From assembly GCA_963989385.1 (NCBI GenBank), contig OZ022508.1, positions 57,513,087-57,577,086 on the forward strand: a stretch of DNA of 64,000 bases, in the 5' to 3' direction. Positions 21,236 to 33,476 of this stretch are shown here, in pieces. This stretch comes from Ctena decussata (Eukaryota; Mollusca; Bivalvia; Lucinida; Lucinidae). The first letter of the stretch is position 1. The number at the start of each line of letters is the position of its first letter. The notes under the pieces were generated by a model. It was not told the DNA's origin. It was given only the letters and a program-made list of their open reading frames with translations, and did no database searches. Both the position numbers and the translations under genes were made by a program.

Positions 21236-22440
21236 CTCCTTTTTTTCTTTTCGTCTTCATTACAGCACGTTGATAAAGAAACGGATCAACGACAACGGAC
21301 AAGCCAAAAAGAATACTACTGCCTCTTTGTAAAAACGAACAACAGCTTTTTCGATGTTGATATAAATCGAGATAGTGTGTCCATTTCGAGAGTTTCATGA
21401 TCATTATTAATGCTAAATTTACGCTGTCTATGCCTTGCATTCAAGTTTAGAAACCTTGGACATGTTAATCTTAGACATGTTTTGGATATACCGATGGCTG
21501 ACTCTTTTGCCGAAAAGCGTCAAACCAGAATTTATGGAATTATCGCAATGTGAAATAATACGTCGACAGTATGATTCGTTCCAAAGGTATTGTACAATAC
21601 TTTAACAAATCATTGCATAATTATTGACAGTAAGTACCAATTCACTAAATATTCGGCCTCTTAACACACTAATCCTATCAACAAACATATCAACTGCCTT
21701 AATCCACTCAAGAAATAGTTTAAATTTGTTTATAACACTTGTTAGTGAAAGCATTATCCTTTCAGTAAATAACACCGAGAGGCGTCACATAAAAATTGCC
21801 TTTCCGTCTTGTATCAATACCAAATACTGAAATCAGGCTGTATATTTGCGCAAAGTAACCAGAGTCTTACTTTATTGATTCATTGATTCCTCAGGATCCA
21901 AATTTTGTATGGGCGAACAGGGAATACACTGATCAGCCTGCGCATTCGCGCAGTCTGATCTGAGTATTATCTTTTCTCCCGTGCCATAAGGTAGGTTTTC
22001 ACGTGACACCTCGCGTAGTACGTGAGTGGACAATCATTTACTGAAGTAAACCTAACCGGCGGATTTCGCCACTTGATTTTGTTTGTTTTTGCAATTTTAT
22101 GATAATTTTCTACTTGATTTTGCATGGCAGGGCACCTGTGTGATTTGTTTAATTTCGCACATAATAATGAAGTGTTAGCAGGATAGAGAATCTTACACCG
22201 TAAAGGGTGGATGTTTGTTGAAACAGGCAGAAAAATGGATTTTTTTTTTTATTAAGAAAAATGGCTTTTTTTTTTAATTATTCTATGAGATATTCAAATT
22301 GATATTTTTTTTTTTTTTAAGAAAAATGGCTTTTTTTTTAATTATTCTATGAGATATTCAAATTGAATAATCAAATTCTGTGGTAAAGCGTCTAAAACCA
22401 AATTATTATAATGCGGTTCTACATGCAGCTTCGAATTTGA
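21236..22440. other. Non-coding with minor repeats
   Basis: It holds a small hairpin related to the 440-675 MITE interior (CTGATCAGCCTGCGCATTCG, ~21930-21955) and a duplicated poly-T segment (AAGAAAAATGGCTTTTTTTT twice, ~22253-22340). No gene is recognised. Confidence 0.5.
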
Positions 22441-22610
22441 GTTGGTTGTGTCGAGACAAAATTTCAGTCTATACAGAGCCGTAATCCAAACAACCCGCAC
22501 ATACTGCAGGCAAAGTAGGCCCTTGCCCTACTTATTCAAATTAGTAGAACATCCCGACACTGATAGCTACCCAGCACCCTGCAGTTTTAAAGCTCCAATT
22601 CAAGTGGTCA
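22441..22610 (-). repeat. SINE-like family A, partial copy
   Basis: On the plus strand CAGTCTATACAGAGCCGT, then CCAAACAACCCGCACATACT, then GTAGGCCCTTGCCCTACTTA, the reverse order of the forward copies. It lacks the polypurine segment. Confidence 0.65.
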
Positions 22611-22854
22611 GCGCTCCCGCTAGATCTGAATCTAAACGGCGATTTATTGCACAATCTCTTTTATAGCCATCCTCACATCGTCCTCATATAACTGAAATCA
22701 TCCATCCAGCAAAGATATGCATCCATTATGTCAAAGCAGGGCAATATTTTTTTTGTTTGTTTGAAAATGATAAACTACAAATTGTCTATCCGGTCCAACA
22801 TTGAACAATACAATGCAAACAGGGTTCCTTTTTGTCTGTACATTGTATTTTTAC

Positions 22855-22975
22855 CATTATCAAAAAATCTCCATAGTCATAACGACAAACAACTTATATG
22901 AAAAGCGGTTAAATCTTCTCGTTTGGTGATAAAATCTAGGTTGCTTCGCATAAATTGAGTGATATAGCTGGCATA
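22855..22975 (+). repeat. TTAAAG-family fragment
   Basis: AATCTCCATAGTCATAACGA, AAAAGCGGTTAAATCTTCTC and TTGAGTGATATAGCTGGCAT match the left third of the family described at 34840-36405. Confidence 0.6.
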
Positions 22976-22989
22976 AAATAAGGAGAACG

Positions 22990-23155
22990 TTTTTTTCTAA
23001 TCGACGAGAAAGAAGAGAGAGAAATGTCCAAACAACCCCACCCGCACCTACTGTCAGCCTTGCCCCACGAATATTCAAGCTCGTTGGATGCCCTAGCACT
23101 GAAATTACCCAGAATAATCGCCCCACCACGACCAGCCCCACACCACGTGGGGTAA
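22990..23155 (-). repeat. SINE-like family A, partial copy
   Basis: GTCCAAACAACCCCACCCGC, then GCCTTGCCCCACGAATATTC, GGATGCCCTAGCACTGAAAT and CCCAGAATAATCGCCCCACC match the 5' two thirds of the family in reverse. It abuts the TTAAAG fragment. Confidence 0.7.
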
Positions 23156-23263
23156 GACTGCAAGCTTCTCACTACATTTTTGTCATTGCAAAAGACTGTG
23201 ACTCGCTGACTATCATTGAGTTTCATATTCAACTGTTTTGGAAATTTGAATTGAGTCATTTTA

Positions 23264-23640
23264 TTATGTCCCCCGTGAGCTAGTCAGGGGGGCATTATGT
23301 TTTACCAATGTCCGTCCGTCCGTCTGTATGTCAGTCCGTCCCTCAAAAAGTTAGTGTTATCAAATCCTCCCACAGTTTTTAAGCAATCAGTCTGAAACTT
23401 GGCACAGCTATTGCAGATATACGGAAGATGTGCACCTGCCTTTTTGAAAAGGAAAAAACCGTCTTTGACAAAATTACGGCATTTTCAAACCTAGAAATTT
23501 TAAGGGAAATGGCTGCTACAGGATGACAAGGTTGTATAATCAACTCCTTCCACAGTTTTAGAGCAATCAATTTGAAATTTAGTACAGATGTTACAGGCAT
23601 ACTGTAGATGTGCATGAGCTTTTTTTTTGAAAAGGAAAAT
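23264..23640 (+). repeat. Tandem-core element P5 (short)
   Basis: The 5' hairpin CCCCCGTGAGCTAGTCAGGGGGG is followed by a GTCC/GTCT run (23312-23342). About two core units carry TTAAGCAATCAGTCTGAAACT or TTAGAGCAATCAATTTGAAA, with GCATACTGTAGATGTGCATG. The 3' part is missing. The core is related to P4. Confidence 0.7.
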
Positions 23641-24339
23641 TTTATTTCCTTACAATATACATCCGGCTAGGTTGATTCACGGAATTGGCCTAGCGATGTT
23701 CCGAATGATAAGACCACATTCATTCTCTTGCTTCTGTTTGTATTATATCGCTCGACGCAGAACCAGAAATCGAAACTTTTGGGGAGAAAGTTGTCTTTTT
23801 TTTTAAAAAAAAATGTATCGCCACCCCCTCTCCCTAGGTTTGCCAGTAGTATTATGACTCAATTAATGCAAAGTTCTTCCTCAGTCTTACATACACATAA
23901 GTGATCGCGATTGGCCAGCTTTATATTTTAAACATCTTTCAGTTTTTCATAAATATAACATATTACATGTATATGGATCATTTTAGTGGGCAACTCAATT
24001 GAACGATGAAAGAGCAATAGGTCCATTCAGACTGGGTACCAGAAGAACCATGGTATGGTTTCATTACCAATTTGCCCGCCTTCGCTGTCGTCCGATCTTT
24101 GAACAGTGGCTGTCGACCAAGAATTCAGTCACAAGCAATTCCAATAACGGTAAATGATAAATTGTTAATGGATGTAGACCGAGCCATACTGCTATCAACG
24201 GTCTCGATCGACAGTCACTTTTGAATTAACGTTTATTGACAGGCTCAGTCGATATTACAAGTTAGGGAAACTGATAGTACCCTGTGCTCGAGAACAACTG
24301 GACAAACCACAACAGCACAGCCAAAGCGATCTTGTGCCG
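23641..24339. other. Non-coding, no recognised feature
   Basis: AT-rich, no gene seen. Around 24100-24225, GTGGCTGTCGACCA and TCGATCGACAGTCAC form a loose inverted pair that may be an unresolved element. Confidence 0.35.
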
Positions 24340-24800
24340 TTTGTTAAAGTCTCCGTAGTTCTGTCAGTGGTAAAAACATCTAAACAGAATCATTAACCTT
24401 CACGTTTGAGGATAAAATGCGGGATGCTGTGCATATGTTGAGTTATATAAGTGGCAGAAAGTAGGGTGAACTTGTTTTTGAAAAATGACAAACTGCTCCG
24501 TGGTTGGTTTCCCGTCGAGCATTACGATATAAAAACCAAAAGGGACACTTTATGGGGGCCCACACCTGTACATTGTATTTTTGATTTTATTCAAGTTTAT
24601 GATAGCGAAAGTAGGTAAGTTTAGTTGCGAACTATTCAAGTTTATGATAGCGAAAGTAGGTAAGTTTAGTTGCCAACTAAAACAACTCAGTATGTTTTTA
24701 AACCCTTTTGATGTGAAACTTGGGCAGTTTCATTTGTTCAATGTACTGAGACGTCACGATAAAATATTTTATGTAGACCTACATGTTCTTTTACCAGGGA
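24340..24800 (+). repeat. TTAAAG-family copy with internal 44-bp duplication
   Basis: CTCCGTAGTTCTGTCAGTGG, TTCACGTTTGAGGATAAAAT, GGTTTCCCGTCGAGCA and ACACCTGTACATTGTATTTT follow the family order. TTCAAGTTTATGATAGCGAA, then AGTAGGTAAGTTTAGTTGC, is duplicated at 24590-24678. Confidence 0.65.
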
Positions 24801-24835
24801 TGGACCTGTGAGACCATTTTACCGTTTAAGCTACC

Positions 24836-24900
24836 CCCCTCCCCCCCCCCCCCCCACCAAAAAAAAAACAAAAAAAAAACAGAAAAAAAATAATAATAAA
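24836..24900. repeat. Low-complexity C-run and A-rich tract
   Basis: CCCCCCTCCCCCCCCCC is followed by A-rich sequence. Confidence 0.8.
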
Positions 24901-24949
24901 ATAAACAAGAGACGCTTAAATTAACATCTGCAAAATTAAAAAAAAAGGC

Positions 24950-25135
24950 TTCAACCAAGCTGTATCATATTGAGAATTCAAAGACTGGAGAGCAAACAGT
25001 GTAGATTCAGATGAGGCTACTCATTGACAGCCGCCATTCAAAGACTAGAAGACACACAATGTTGATTCAGATTAGCCGCCACACCTTTGCAAATTCAACG
25101 ACTTCCATGTTTGGTGCTTTAAGTCTGAATACAGC
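24950..25135 (+). repeat. Palindromic-core MITE family B, degraded copy
   Basis: CATATTGAGAATTCAAAGAC, GCAAACAGTGTAGATTCAGA and TTTGGTGCTTTAAG identify it. The core carries an internal duplication (CATTCAAAGACTAGAAGACA). Confidence 0.55.
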
Positions 25136-25172
25136 TCAGTAACCAGACTCCTACCTAGATGATGTAATTATG

Positions 25173-25416
25173 CAGGCCCCGAGGTTATACAACTCTTTTC
25201 ATGCTCAACTCAGCTGAGCATGAAATTTTTCCTGCTAATAAATAGCAATTTACTGATAAGTACAGTTGGTTTCCTGCTTAGTTTAGCTGAGTAAGAAATT
25301 TTCTCTGCTTATGAATATGAAAATGCCAACATTAATTGGCATTTTCATATATATCAGCAGAGAAAATGTCATGCTCAGCTGAATTGAGCACGAAAAAAGT
25401 TTATAGCCTCGGGGCT
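25173..25416. repeat. Foldback MITE family C, copy 2
   Basis: Same layout as 19402-19649: GGCCCCGAGGTTATACAAC on the left, GTTTATAGCCTCGGGGCT on the right, and the central palindrome AATGCCAACATTAATTGGCATT. Confidence 0.85.
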
Positions 25417-25726
25417 TGGTCGAATTGGCATTGGCTTTAAAACAGATACAGCAAGAATGAAATTGGTTTTCAATTTACGAAGCTCGCGTATGTATAAAAA
25501 CAAGTAATGTTTAAAGCCCACGTACCAAGGGAAACACCACAGTTTGAGGACCTGCAAGAATTTTGTGGGAAAGGCCGTCTGAATGAGACAAGAATTTATT
25601 GAATGTGGTCACTCTGAGCATACCACAAGTAACCAATACCTGAGTACTATAGTACGGCCTCGCAGTGCCTGCAGCTTGTTTATATATCTTATACAATACA
25701 ATTATTACTGTTTTTGTATATCGGTA

Positions 25727-25834
25727 ATGGCGGACATAGTGACCTTGAACGAACAATTGAGCGCGCTGAACACATTGTGCCGAACCATAAAGGATTGTAA
25801 CGAAAACGTTGTGACCAAGTGTAATCGTATATAA
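25727..25834 (+). CDS. Doubtful 35-residue ORF
   Basis: ATG at 25727 is in good context (GTAATGGCG), reading MADIVTLNEQLSALNTLCRT and ending KCNRI before TAA. It is the only low-AT, codon-balanced short frame in this stretch. I recognise no family. It could be the start of a gene whose other exons are gone, or chance. Confidence 0.15.
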   Translation: MADIVTLNEQLSALNTLCRTIKDCNENVVTKCNRI

Positions 25835-27093
25835 CTGACACTCCCCGAAACTGTCGGATCAATTTCAAGGAAAATTGCATATTCACACGATGATGTAAAC
25901 TTAATTTAATTTTGTTGTGACATTTTAATTTGATAAATAAACTTTCACTAGTTCACTGAATTGACCAACGAATATTTTAACGAAGAAAACCCGTGTTTTA
26001 TTAAGCAATGATTAGAACAGGAAGTTAATCTCGGTCCATTATGTTTCACTATTTCGGCTATCTTCAATTGTAACGAATGCAACCTTCAAAGCATTTTACC
26101 GACGAGAAAGATGCTTTCGCTGTAAATGTTCATCAAGAAAATCGCGGTTCGATAAAGCAAATAGGGAGATGCGATCAAAATCCCAGGATGAGCAGGCTGT
26201 TTGAATCTTCTTGTTCTCACTGGTATGACACATCTCATTTTTAAAGACCAAAATGCATATAGATCTGTACATACTTACTAATTTCAAGGTATAAGAAATT
26301 AGTAACAAGATGTCAGCTACTCATACGTTCATGATAATTCCCAGCTTGTGTAACTTCAACAGCTTGTTGTCGTCTTAAGAACCGAATGAAGATGGATAAT
26401 TTTCAAATTCCATGAAAGGTCGCGTTGGTCTCTTAGTGGAGAAGCGTCTTAAGACAAATCATTATTATTTAGCGAGTCTACCATCACATTTTCATGATAA
26501 TAACTTCATAAGGATACCCCACTGGCTTCCATGCATGGGGTTTCTTGACCAATGTAAGGAGTCGTAATAGTCTTCTGTTTGTTCATGGCACAGCCAAGTA
26601 AATCGTACGCCAAAAATGTCTATGTAAAGTAAAGCTGGCAGCTGTCTCAAGGTCATCTGGCTTAGCAAAGGCAATCCTACAAGGTACACAGAGAAAAAAA
26701 GGAAAAGAGGAGACCGACAACATTAATAAGTGTAAGGGACGGATCTTGAAAGCACAACTAGGGCAGTTGAAAACAGGACCAGGTGGGCAGCGATTGTTGC
26801 AGTCTTATGCCGTGACATGCAACGACCTGGTTATGAGATACGAACTAACCGTCATACCTCAATGAACAGTAGAGAAATAAAATTCTTATCTGAAACAACT
26901 GAGTTGATCACTGCCAATTTTTTGGCTGATGATATGTTGCGTTTCTCCATTTCATGTAATTGCGATAAAAATACAACTAACATAACACCAAATTAAGATC
27001 TAAAAGAGTTCCTTCAAGAGTAGAGAACACATTCGAAAAAAGGCAAATGGGCCACACCACGAACACTTTTGATAAGTATTTTCGGCTCCATTA
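25835..27093. other. Non-coding, no recognised gene
   Basis: The minus frames at 26096-26308 and 26492-26689 have no recognisable domain. Confidence 0.35.
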
Positions 27094-27651
27094 AAGGCCC
27101 CATAGCTCTATCAGCATGAAATATTTTGTCGTGAAGTATCGCTGCAAACTTCTCACTACAGTTTCGCCATTGATTATTATCGTGATTGGCCGGCTTTGAA
27201 AAATCAAAACGTCCTTGAGTTTACCATAAAATAGATTTGAAAAAATAACTAGGTCATTTTAGTTGCCAACTAAAATGACCTACTTTCGATTTCTAAAGCT
27301 ATATTTCATGGTAAAAACACAAGGTACAAGAGATAGAAATACAAGGTACAGGCGTTTTACAATTGATAAAAATACAACGTACAAAAATGTTAAGCAAGGA
27401 TCCCATTGATTGTGCCGCGGTTGCATTATTTCATTGCTTAACGGGGAACCAGAGACGAAAACCGTATTTTTATGGAGAAACTTATCATTTTTCCAAAATA
27501 CCTTGTTCCTTCTCTCATGCCATTTATTATTATACAAAAAAGCACATCAACCGAAATATTATTTTCATTAATTCTGAAGGCTGTACAGGTTTCATAATGA
27601 TTTGTATTTTGACGATTTTTATCATTGGTAGGACTATGGAGACTTTAAGGT
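27094..27651 (-). repeat. TTAAAG-family element, near full length, reversed
   Basis: It starts TTAAAGGCCCCATAGCTCTA and ends ACTATGGAGACTTTAAG, so the ends are imperfect inverted repeats. The central palindrome GGTCATTTTAGTTGCCAACTAAAATGACC (split over 27251-27280) is intact. The 96-codon frame inside is repeat-derived: the same stretches recur with stops in other copies. Confidence 0.75.
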
Positions 27652-28844
27652 AAATAGGCACACTATCAGGGGACGCGATTCTGCCATTTTTGTGTGAAAG
27701 AATTTTTCAAAGGAAAGAATTTGCTCCTCGAGGAGCAAATCCGCTCCTTTAACTGTTGATCCCATTCAAGAAGGGTTTCTTTTTCTTTGTCAAAAATAAA
27801 AAACAACAACAACAACAACAACAAAAAAATAAGGAAATCAAGGAAATTTTCCCTTTGAAAAATGGCGAACAAACATGGTGGTGTGCCCACACCCCCTTAA
27901 AACCATTTAGTGTAAAGTCATAATAAAACAAGCGTCTAGACGCCTTTTTACGCTTCTTTCCCCTAACCTATCATGACACTGCCCGTATCCCCTGACTGGT
28001 CATGGGCGGATTGTACCGACTGAACTGACGAAACTTGAGCCCATAAAGTTCAAGGCACCATGACCTTTCATGAAAAGAATCTTGTTTACATGATCGAAAA
28101 TGCAGTGCAATATCCTCGAAAACCTTCACAAAGTGTTTTATTTTGAAATAGTGATTGTGATAAATTTTGATTCCAAAAATTCTTCCATTCCTCTGTCATG
28201 GAAACCATTTTGGTAAGTAAATGGAATTTTCATTGCGTCAAAAAATAATTCTGAAATTAAAATTAAATTTTATTTGAACTCTGTCTCAAGATCGAACATT
28301 TATGCGGGCGAGTTTCAGGCGTAGAATGCTACTAAATTGCTGTCAAAATAATACTAAAATTAAAACATGTTGTAAAGAGAACGAATAATATTTCAACAGT
28401 CTTTGGCGATCACAAATATGTTAGACCCGCTCGAAATCTTCGTATTAAAGACTGTTACATGGAGACTTTATTTAAAGACATAAAAAAGAATAATATTATA
28501 ATAATATATGTTAATTTTTTTTCTGTACTTCTGTTCAAGAAAAAAATTTGAAAGTGCACTACAAGCAGCAGGTAAAATGTTCACTTTCCGTTTGTAAAAA
28601 AGAAAAGAAAAGAAATAATGTAAAATTAATTCTGAAAGCAGCTCCTCCGGGAGCAAAGGACAACAAATGAAAATAGAAGACTCGGTTTAATCGAGCTTGT
28701 TCATGTCAAGAAATATAATTGTGTTGCAACACTTCCCATACCCATAGCAGTGGCTTCAAATAAATACAGGCAGATAAAACAGTTTAACCTTTTGATTTTT
28801 CGAAGACACTAAAACACAAGAAACTAGAAAAAAATCTACTACTA
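27652..28844. other. Non-coding, no recognised gene
   Basis: Includes a (CAA)n run near 27803-27823. Several short minus frames are low-complexity. Confidence 0.35.
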
Positions 28845-31800
28845 ACGTACGTGGCCCTAAAGTCGTCAGGGTCCTAAGGTCGTCATCATTCTTTTAGCTT
28901 CATTCTTTTCCATCTGTGTCACAGAAATGTTTAGAAGCGGGTGAAATTCAGAAGATAAATATCTTAAGTTTGTTATGCAGTGTACATTTAAAGCAGGTTT
29001 TCAACGTTCTTCCAACTAACGAAGAGGAAACATGGTAATTTGCTTTTACATAAAATTCCAAGTTTGTCGACGAAGCAAGCTGGTTTTGATATCGATCTGG
29101 CGAACCAAGATTGTAACGCTAGATTCAAGTTTCAGATGTGTGTTTGCATTCGCCCAAACGCATTATACATTAAACCATCAAGATTTTCTTACCTTTGGCG
29201 TTCAGAGAGGACATTAAAAGAAACAGACATCAAAGAACAGTGATGACGACTTTAAGTCATACCTGACGACTCTAGGGCACATACTACTAGGCAACAAAAA
29301 ATTCATTTTTCCGCTTCTTATATGCTCTTCTTTCACTCCAGTTTGACAAGCATATATTGTGATTATTACCGTATAAATTAACAACTTTTGTTGGTTTGTC
29401 TTCATTTTAACGAATGAAACTAAAATGACCTAAATTTAAAGGCAGAGAATGGTAGCAAAGTTGTCTATAAAAACAGGCACATTTTCAATTGTGCCGGATT
29501 TGGTGTGAAAAAGCAAATTACGCATTAGTAAATGTGCCAGAAATACAGCTTTTACCTGTTTACTGTCACTTTTTAACCTCATATGAAAATACGAAAACAC
29601 ATTTTCTCTTTGTGCAACTCAAGTATTTTGCTAATGAAAATAGAAAAATAAAATAGAACGAAAGATTCTTCGATGCCATGAGACCCCAAATGATTCAACT
29701 GGTAAGCCACATCCAAAAACATTTTATATTCCATTTCCGCCGACAACAATGTTATCTGTTAAATGATTAAGAACTTTTTTCAAGTAGGTAACCCAAAACA
29801 AAAGAAAACGTGTGCAGTCTTATCGGGATCTTCAATGATCATAATTTTGATATCTTTAAACATATACCTATAAACCATCATTGCTACAGGAAAACAAACT
29901 GACCAGAACCCGGACCAGACTCTGTGTTTGCATACGCCAATTTGGTTTTTAAAGCAACATTATTATAATGTTCTTTCTGTTTGATGATCATTCAACGGCA
30001 AAATTAATAAATATTTGTTAATTTGTTTCTAAACCTGAACTTTTTCTTTGAAAACGTAAACCAGAGGACCATTGGTCCTGTAGCTCACCTGAATCCATTC
30101 ATCCTTAGCACTCAAGAGTAAGAAACACTGAAGTAAGTTGTACAATTCCACCTAATTTCAACTTTGACTAAGTTGTTATGCTTGTCCTAGTAAATATTAG
30201 CAAGTTTGATGAAGTTACAATAAAAAAAAACATATTTGTAAAACTTTTTTTTTTTGCCTAAATATTGCAGTTACAAGAAATAAATGCCAATTTGCACTTT
30301 TCCCAATACAAGTCTATGGAAACTTTAAAACGCCATAGTAATGAAACCATGTGGGCAACAATAATAAAAAACAATATTTATGTAGCGGCTAATGTCATGA
30401 ACATGTATGCAAAGAATCAGCTTCATCCCCCTATATGGTTTTTGAGGAAAAGATTTTTAAATATTTTTTTCAAAAATATTTCCTTAATATTGCCATGGCA
30501 ACAAATCAAATTCTGCAATTTGGACAAAATTAATAGGAATCATAGAGGACTACTCAGGCAACATTTCTGTAGATAAAAATCGAAAAATAACTGCTGGGAG
30601 ATAGCAAAAACTGCAGCTTTCCATTTTTCCCATTATATTTCAATGGAAACTATAAGTTGCCATACCAACCTAACCGCTGAAGCAATTGACATAAAAAAAA
30701 CCGTAATTATATAGAAGCTTGTACAAAGATCTGTTCTGTAAAGTTTGAGCTTTATCGGCCACATAGTTTCTGCAAAAATGATATTTTAATATTTTTTCTA
30801 TTTTTTACCATTCGGTTACAATGGCAATCAGCCAAATTGTGCAATTTACATAAATTTCATGTGGTTAATAGAGGACTACTCAAGGAACATTTCTGTAAAA
30901 GTTTTGTCAAAATATGTGCAGTCACATAACAATAAATGCAAATTTTCAATTTTCCCATTATAAGTCAATGGCAACTTTATGTTGCCATAGCAACCAAACT
31001 GCCAGAGCAATTGCCAAGAAAAACAGTATTTTTATAGACCGTAGTACCTAGATCCTTTCTGTGAAGTTTGAGCTTTATTGGTTGTATAGTTTCTGAGGAG
31101 ATGACTTTTGAATATCTTTCCTATTTTTCGGTTGCCATGGCAACCAGCCTAATTGTGCAATTTACATAAATTTCATGTGGTTGAGAGAGGACTACTCAAG
31201 GAACATTTCTGTAAAAGATTTGTCAAAATATCTGCAGTCACATAGCAATAAATGCAAATTTTCAATTTTCCCATTATAAGACAATGGCAACTTTAAGTTG
31301 CCATAGCAATCAAACTGCTGGAGCAATTGCCAAGAAAAAAGCATTTTTATAGAGGGTAGTACCTAGATTCTTTCTGTGAAGTTTGAGCTTTATTGGTTGT
31401 ATAGTTTCTGAGGAGATGATTTTTGAATATCTTTCCTATTTTTCGGTTGCCATGGCAACCAGCCTAATTGTGCAATTTACATAAATTTCATGTGGTTGAT
31501 AGAGGACTACTCAAGGAACATTTCTGTAAAAGTTTTGTCAAAATATCTGCAGTCACATAGCAATAAATGCAAATTTTCAATTTTCCCATTGTAAGTCAAT
31601 GGCAACTTTAAGTTGCCATAGCAATCAAACTGCTGGAGCAATTTCCAAGAAAAACAGTGTTTATATAGACGGTAAGACCTAGATCCTTTCTGTGAAGTTT
31701 GAGCTTTATTGGTTGTATAGTTTCTGAGGAGATGACTTTTGAATATCTTTTCTATTTTTAACCTTTCGGTTGCCATGGCAACCAGCCTAATTGTGCAATT

Positions 31801-32776
31801 TACATAAATTCCATGTGGTTGATAGAGGACTACTCAAGGAACATTTCTGTAAAAGTTTTGTCAAAATATCTGCAGTCACATAGCAATAAATGCAAATTTT
31901 CAATTTTCCCATTATAAGTTAATGGCAACTTTAAGTTGCCATAGCAACCAAACTGCTGGAGCAATTGCCAAGAAAAACAGTATTTTTATAGATGGTAGTA
32001 CCTAGATCTTTTCTGTGAAGTTTGAGCTTTATTGGTTGTATAGTTTCTGAGGAGATGATTTTTGAATATCTTTCCTATTTTTAACCATTCGGTTGCCACG
32101 GCAACCAGCCTAGTTGTGCAATTTACATAAATTTCATGTGGTTGATAGAGGACTAATCAAGGAACATTTCTGTAAAAGTTTTGTCAAAATATCAGCAGTC
32201 ACATAGCAATAAATGCAAATTTTCAATTTTCCCATTATAAGTCAATGGCAACTCAAAGTTGCCATAGCAACCAAACTGCTGGAGCAATTTCCAAGAAAAA
32301 CAGTATTTTCATAGAGGGTAGTACCTAAATCCTTTCTCTGAAGTTTGAGCTTTATTGGTTGTATAGTTTCTGAGGAGATGATTTTTGAATATCTTTTCTA
32401 TTTTTAACCTTTCGGTTGCCATGGCAACCAGCCTAATTGTGCAATTTACATAAATTTCATGTGGTTGATAGAGGACTACTCAAGGAACATTTCTGTAAAA
32501 GTTTTGTCAAAATATCTGTAGTGACATAGCAATAAATGCAAATTTTCAATTTTTCCCATACAAGTCAATGGCAACTTTAAGTTGCCATAGCAACCAAACT
32601 GCTGAAGCGATTTGGATAAAAAACAGTATTATTGGTTCCCCCTGCCTATAGATGCTGTATATGAAATTTGGTAACAATGGGCCTTGTAGTTTCAGAGGAG
32701 ATGTCGTTTGAAAACATTGACAGACGGACGACGGACGACGGACGGCGGATGCCTGCCTATACTATAAGCTCACCTG

Positions 32777-32807
<31 letters not shown>

Positions 32808-33071
32808 CAATACGACCCCCATGACGACACTAGGGCCGCACTGATGACGACTCAAGGTCCCATAGGTCCTAAGGTCGTCAGGGGTGACCCTTCCTCTGTA
32901 AACAGCCTGTTTTTGATGTTTTCTGCATTAAATTGACCAGTTTCTTTATTGAACATCCCTTCAGAATAGCTTGTCTTGTCGGTACCATAACGATACTATA
33001 AATAGCTGTCACCATATGCATGAGGCATTCGTTTAAATGCACTGGGGTGACGACCTTAGGGCCACGTACGT
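28845..33071. mobile_element. DNA element with ACGTACGTGGCCCTAA ends, host of nested P6
   Basis: The left end ACGTACGTGGCCCTAAAGTC and right end GACCTTAGGGCCACGTACGT are inverted complements. They are flanked by TACTA (28840-28844 and 33072-33076), or by an imperfect 8-bp repeat TACTACTA/TACTAATA. Subterminal motifs of the form ACGACyyTAAGGTC/GGTCGTCA recur at 28862-28890, 29243-29280 and 32820-32885. Without the nested element the size is about 1.5 kb. No transposase ORF is seen. A hAT-type duplication is possible but not proven. Confidence 0.65.
30062..32803 (-). repeat. Tandem-core element P6 (~320-bp units), nested
   Basis: About eight copies of a 315-323-bp unit recur, with landmarks AAATGCAAATTTTCAATTTT, GGCAACTTTAAGTTGCCATA (itself a palindrome), GTTTGAGCTTTATTGGTTGT and GGTTGCCATGGCAACC. 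The right end has an ACGG-type run (32719-32745) and the hairpin AGCTCACCTGTGAGCC / GGCTCAGGTGAGCT. The left end has AGGACCATTGGTCCT and AGCTCACCTGAAT. The termini match P7 in opposite orientation, though the cores differ. The 89-codon minus frame at 31507-31776 is core sequence. Confidence 0.85.
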
Positions 33072-33476
33072 TACTAATAATACATAAAACATAAATGTTT
33101 CAATAAAAATTGACAAAATAAAAACGATATTCTGATATTCCATTCGCTTATTTATTCATTTATTTATTTATTTGTCTTTTAAAAATTCAAACTAAATTTC
33201 TGAAATGACAACATGGCTAGATCTTTTCTCCAAACCGAAAACAAGCGGCAACATGTATTTTTTATCATTCTTTTCTGATTTACTTATTGTATCGTGATTA
33301 AAAATAAAACAATCTGAACATAAGTATCTGGCATACATTGTCGTTTTAAGACTAAAATAAATATGTATACATTCAATTACACAAACAGACAGCACTTTCC
33401 TAATGCCCGGTTTTTAATTGTAAATTCCGTTTAACAATTTAGTTTGCAATTTTTTCTTTGCTGTTTTTATATTCAG
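33072..33476. other. Non-coding upstream of the SLKELCK gene remnant
   Basis: AT-rich. The last ~35 bases (TTTTTTCTTTGCTGTTTTTA, TATTCAG) look like a polypyrimidine tract and splice acceptor. Confidence 0.45.

Noticed and set aside
27363..27653. 96-codon plus frame
   Set aside because: It lies wholly inside a TTAAAG-family element; other copies break the frame.
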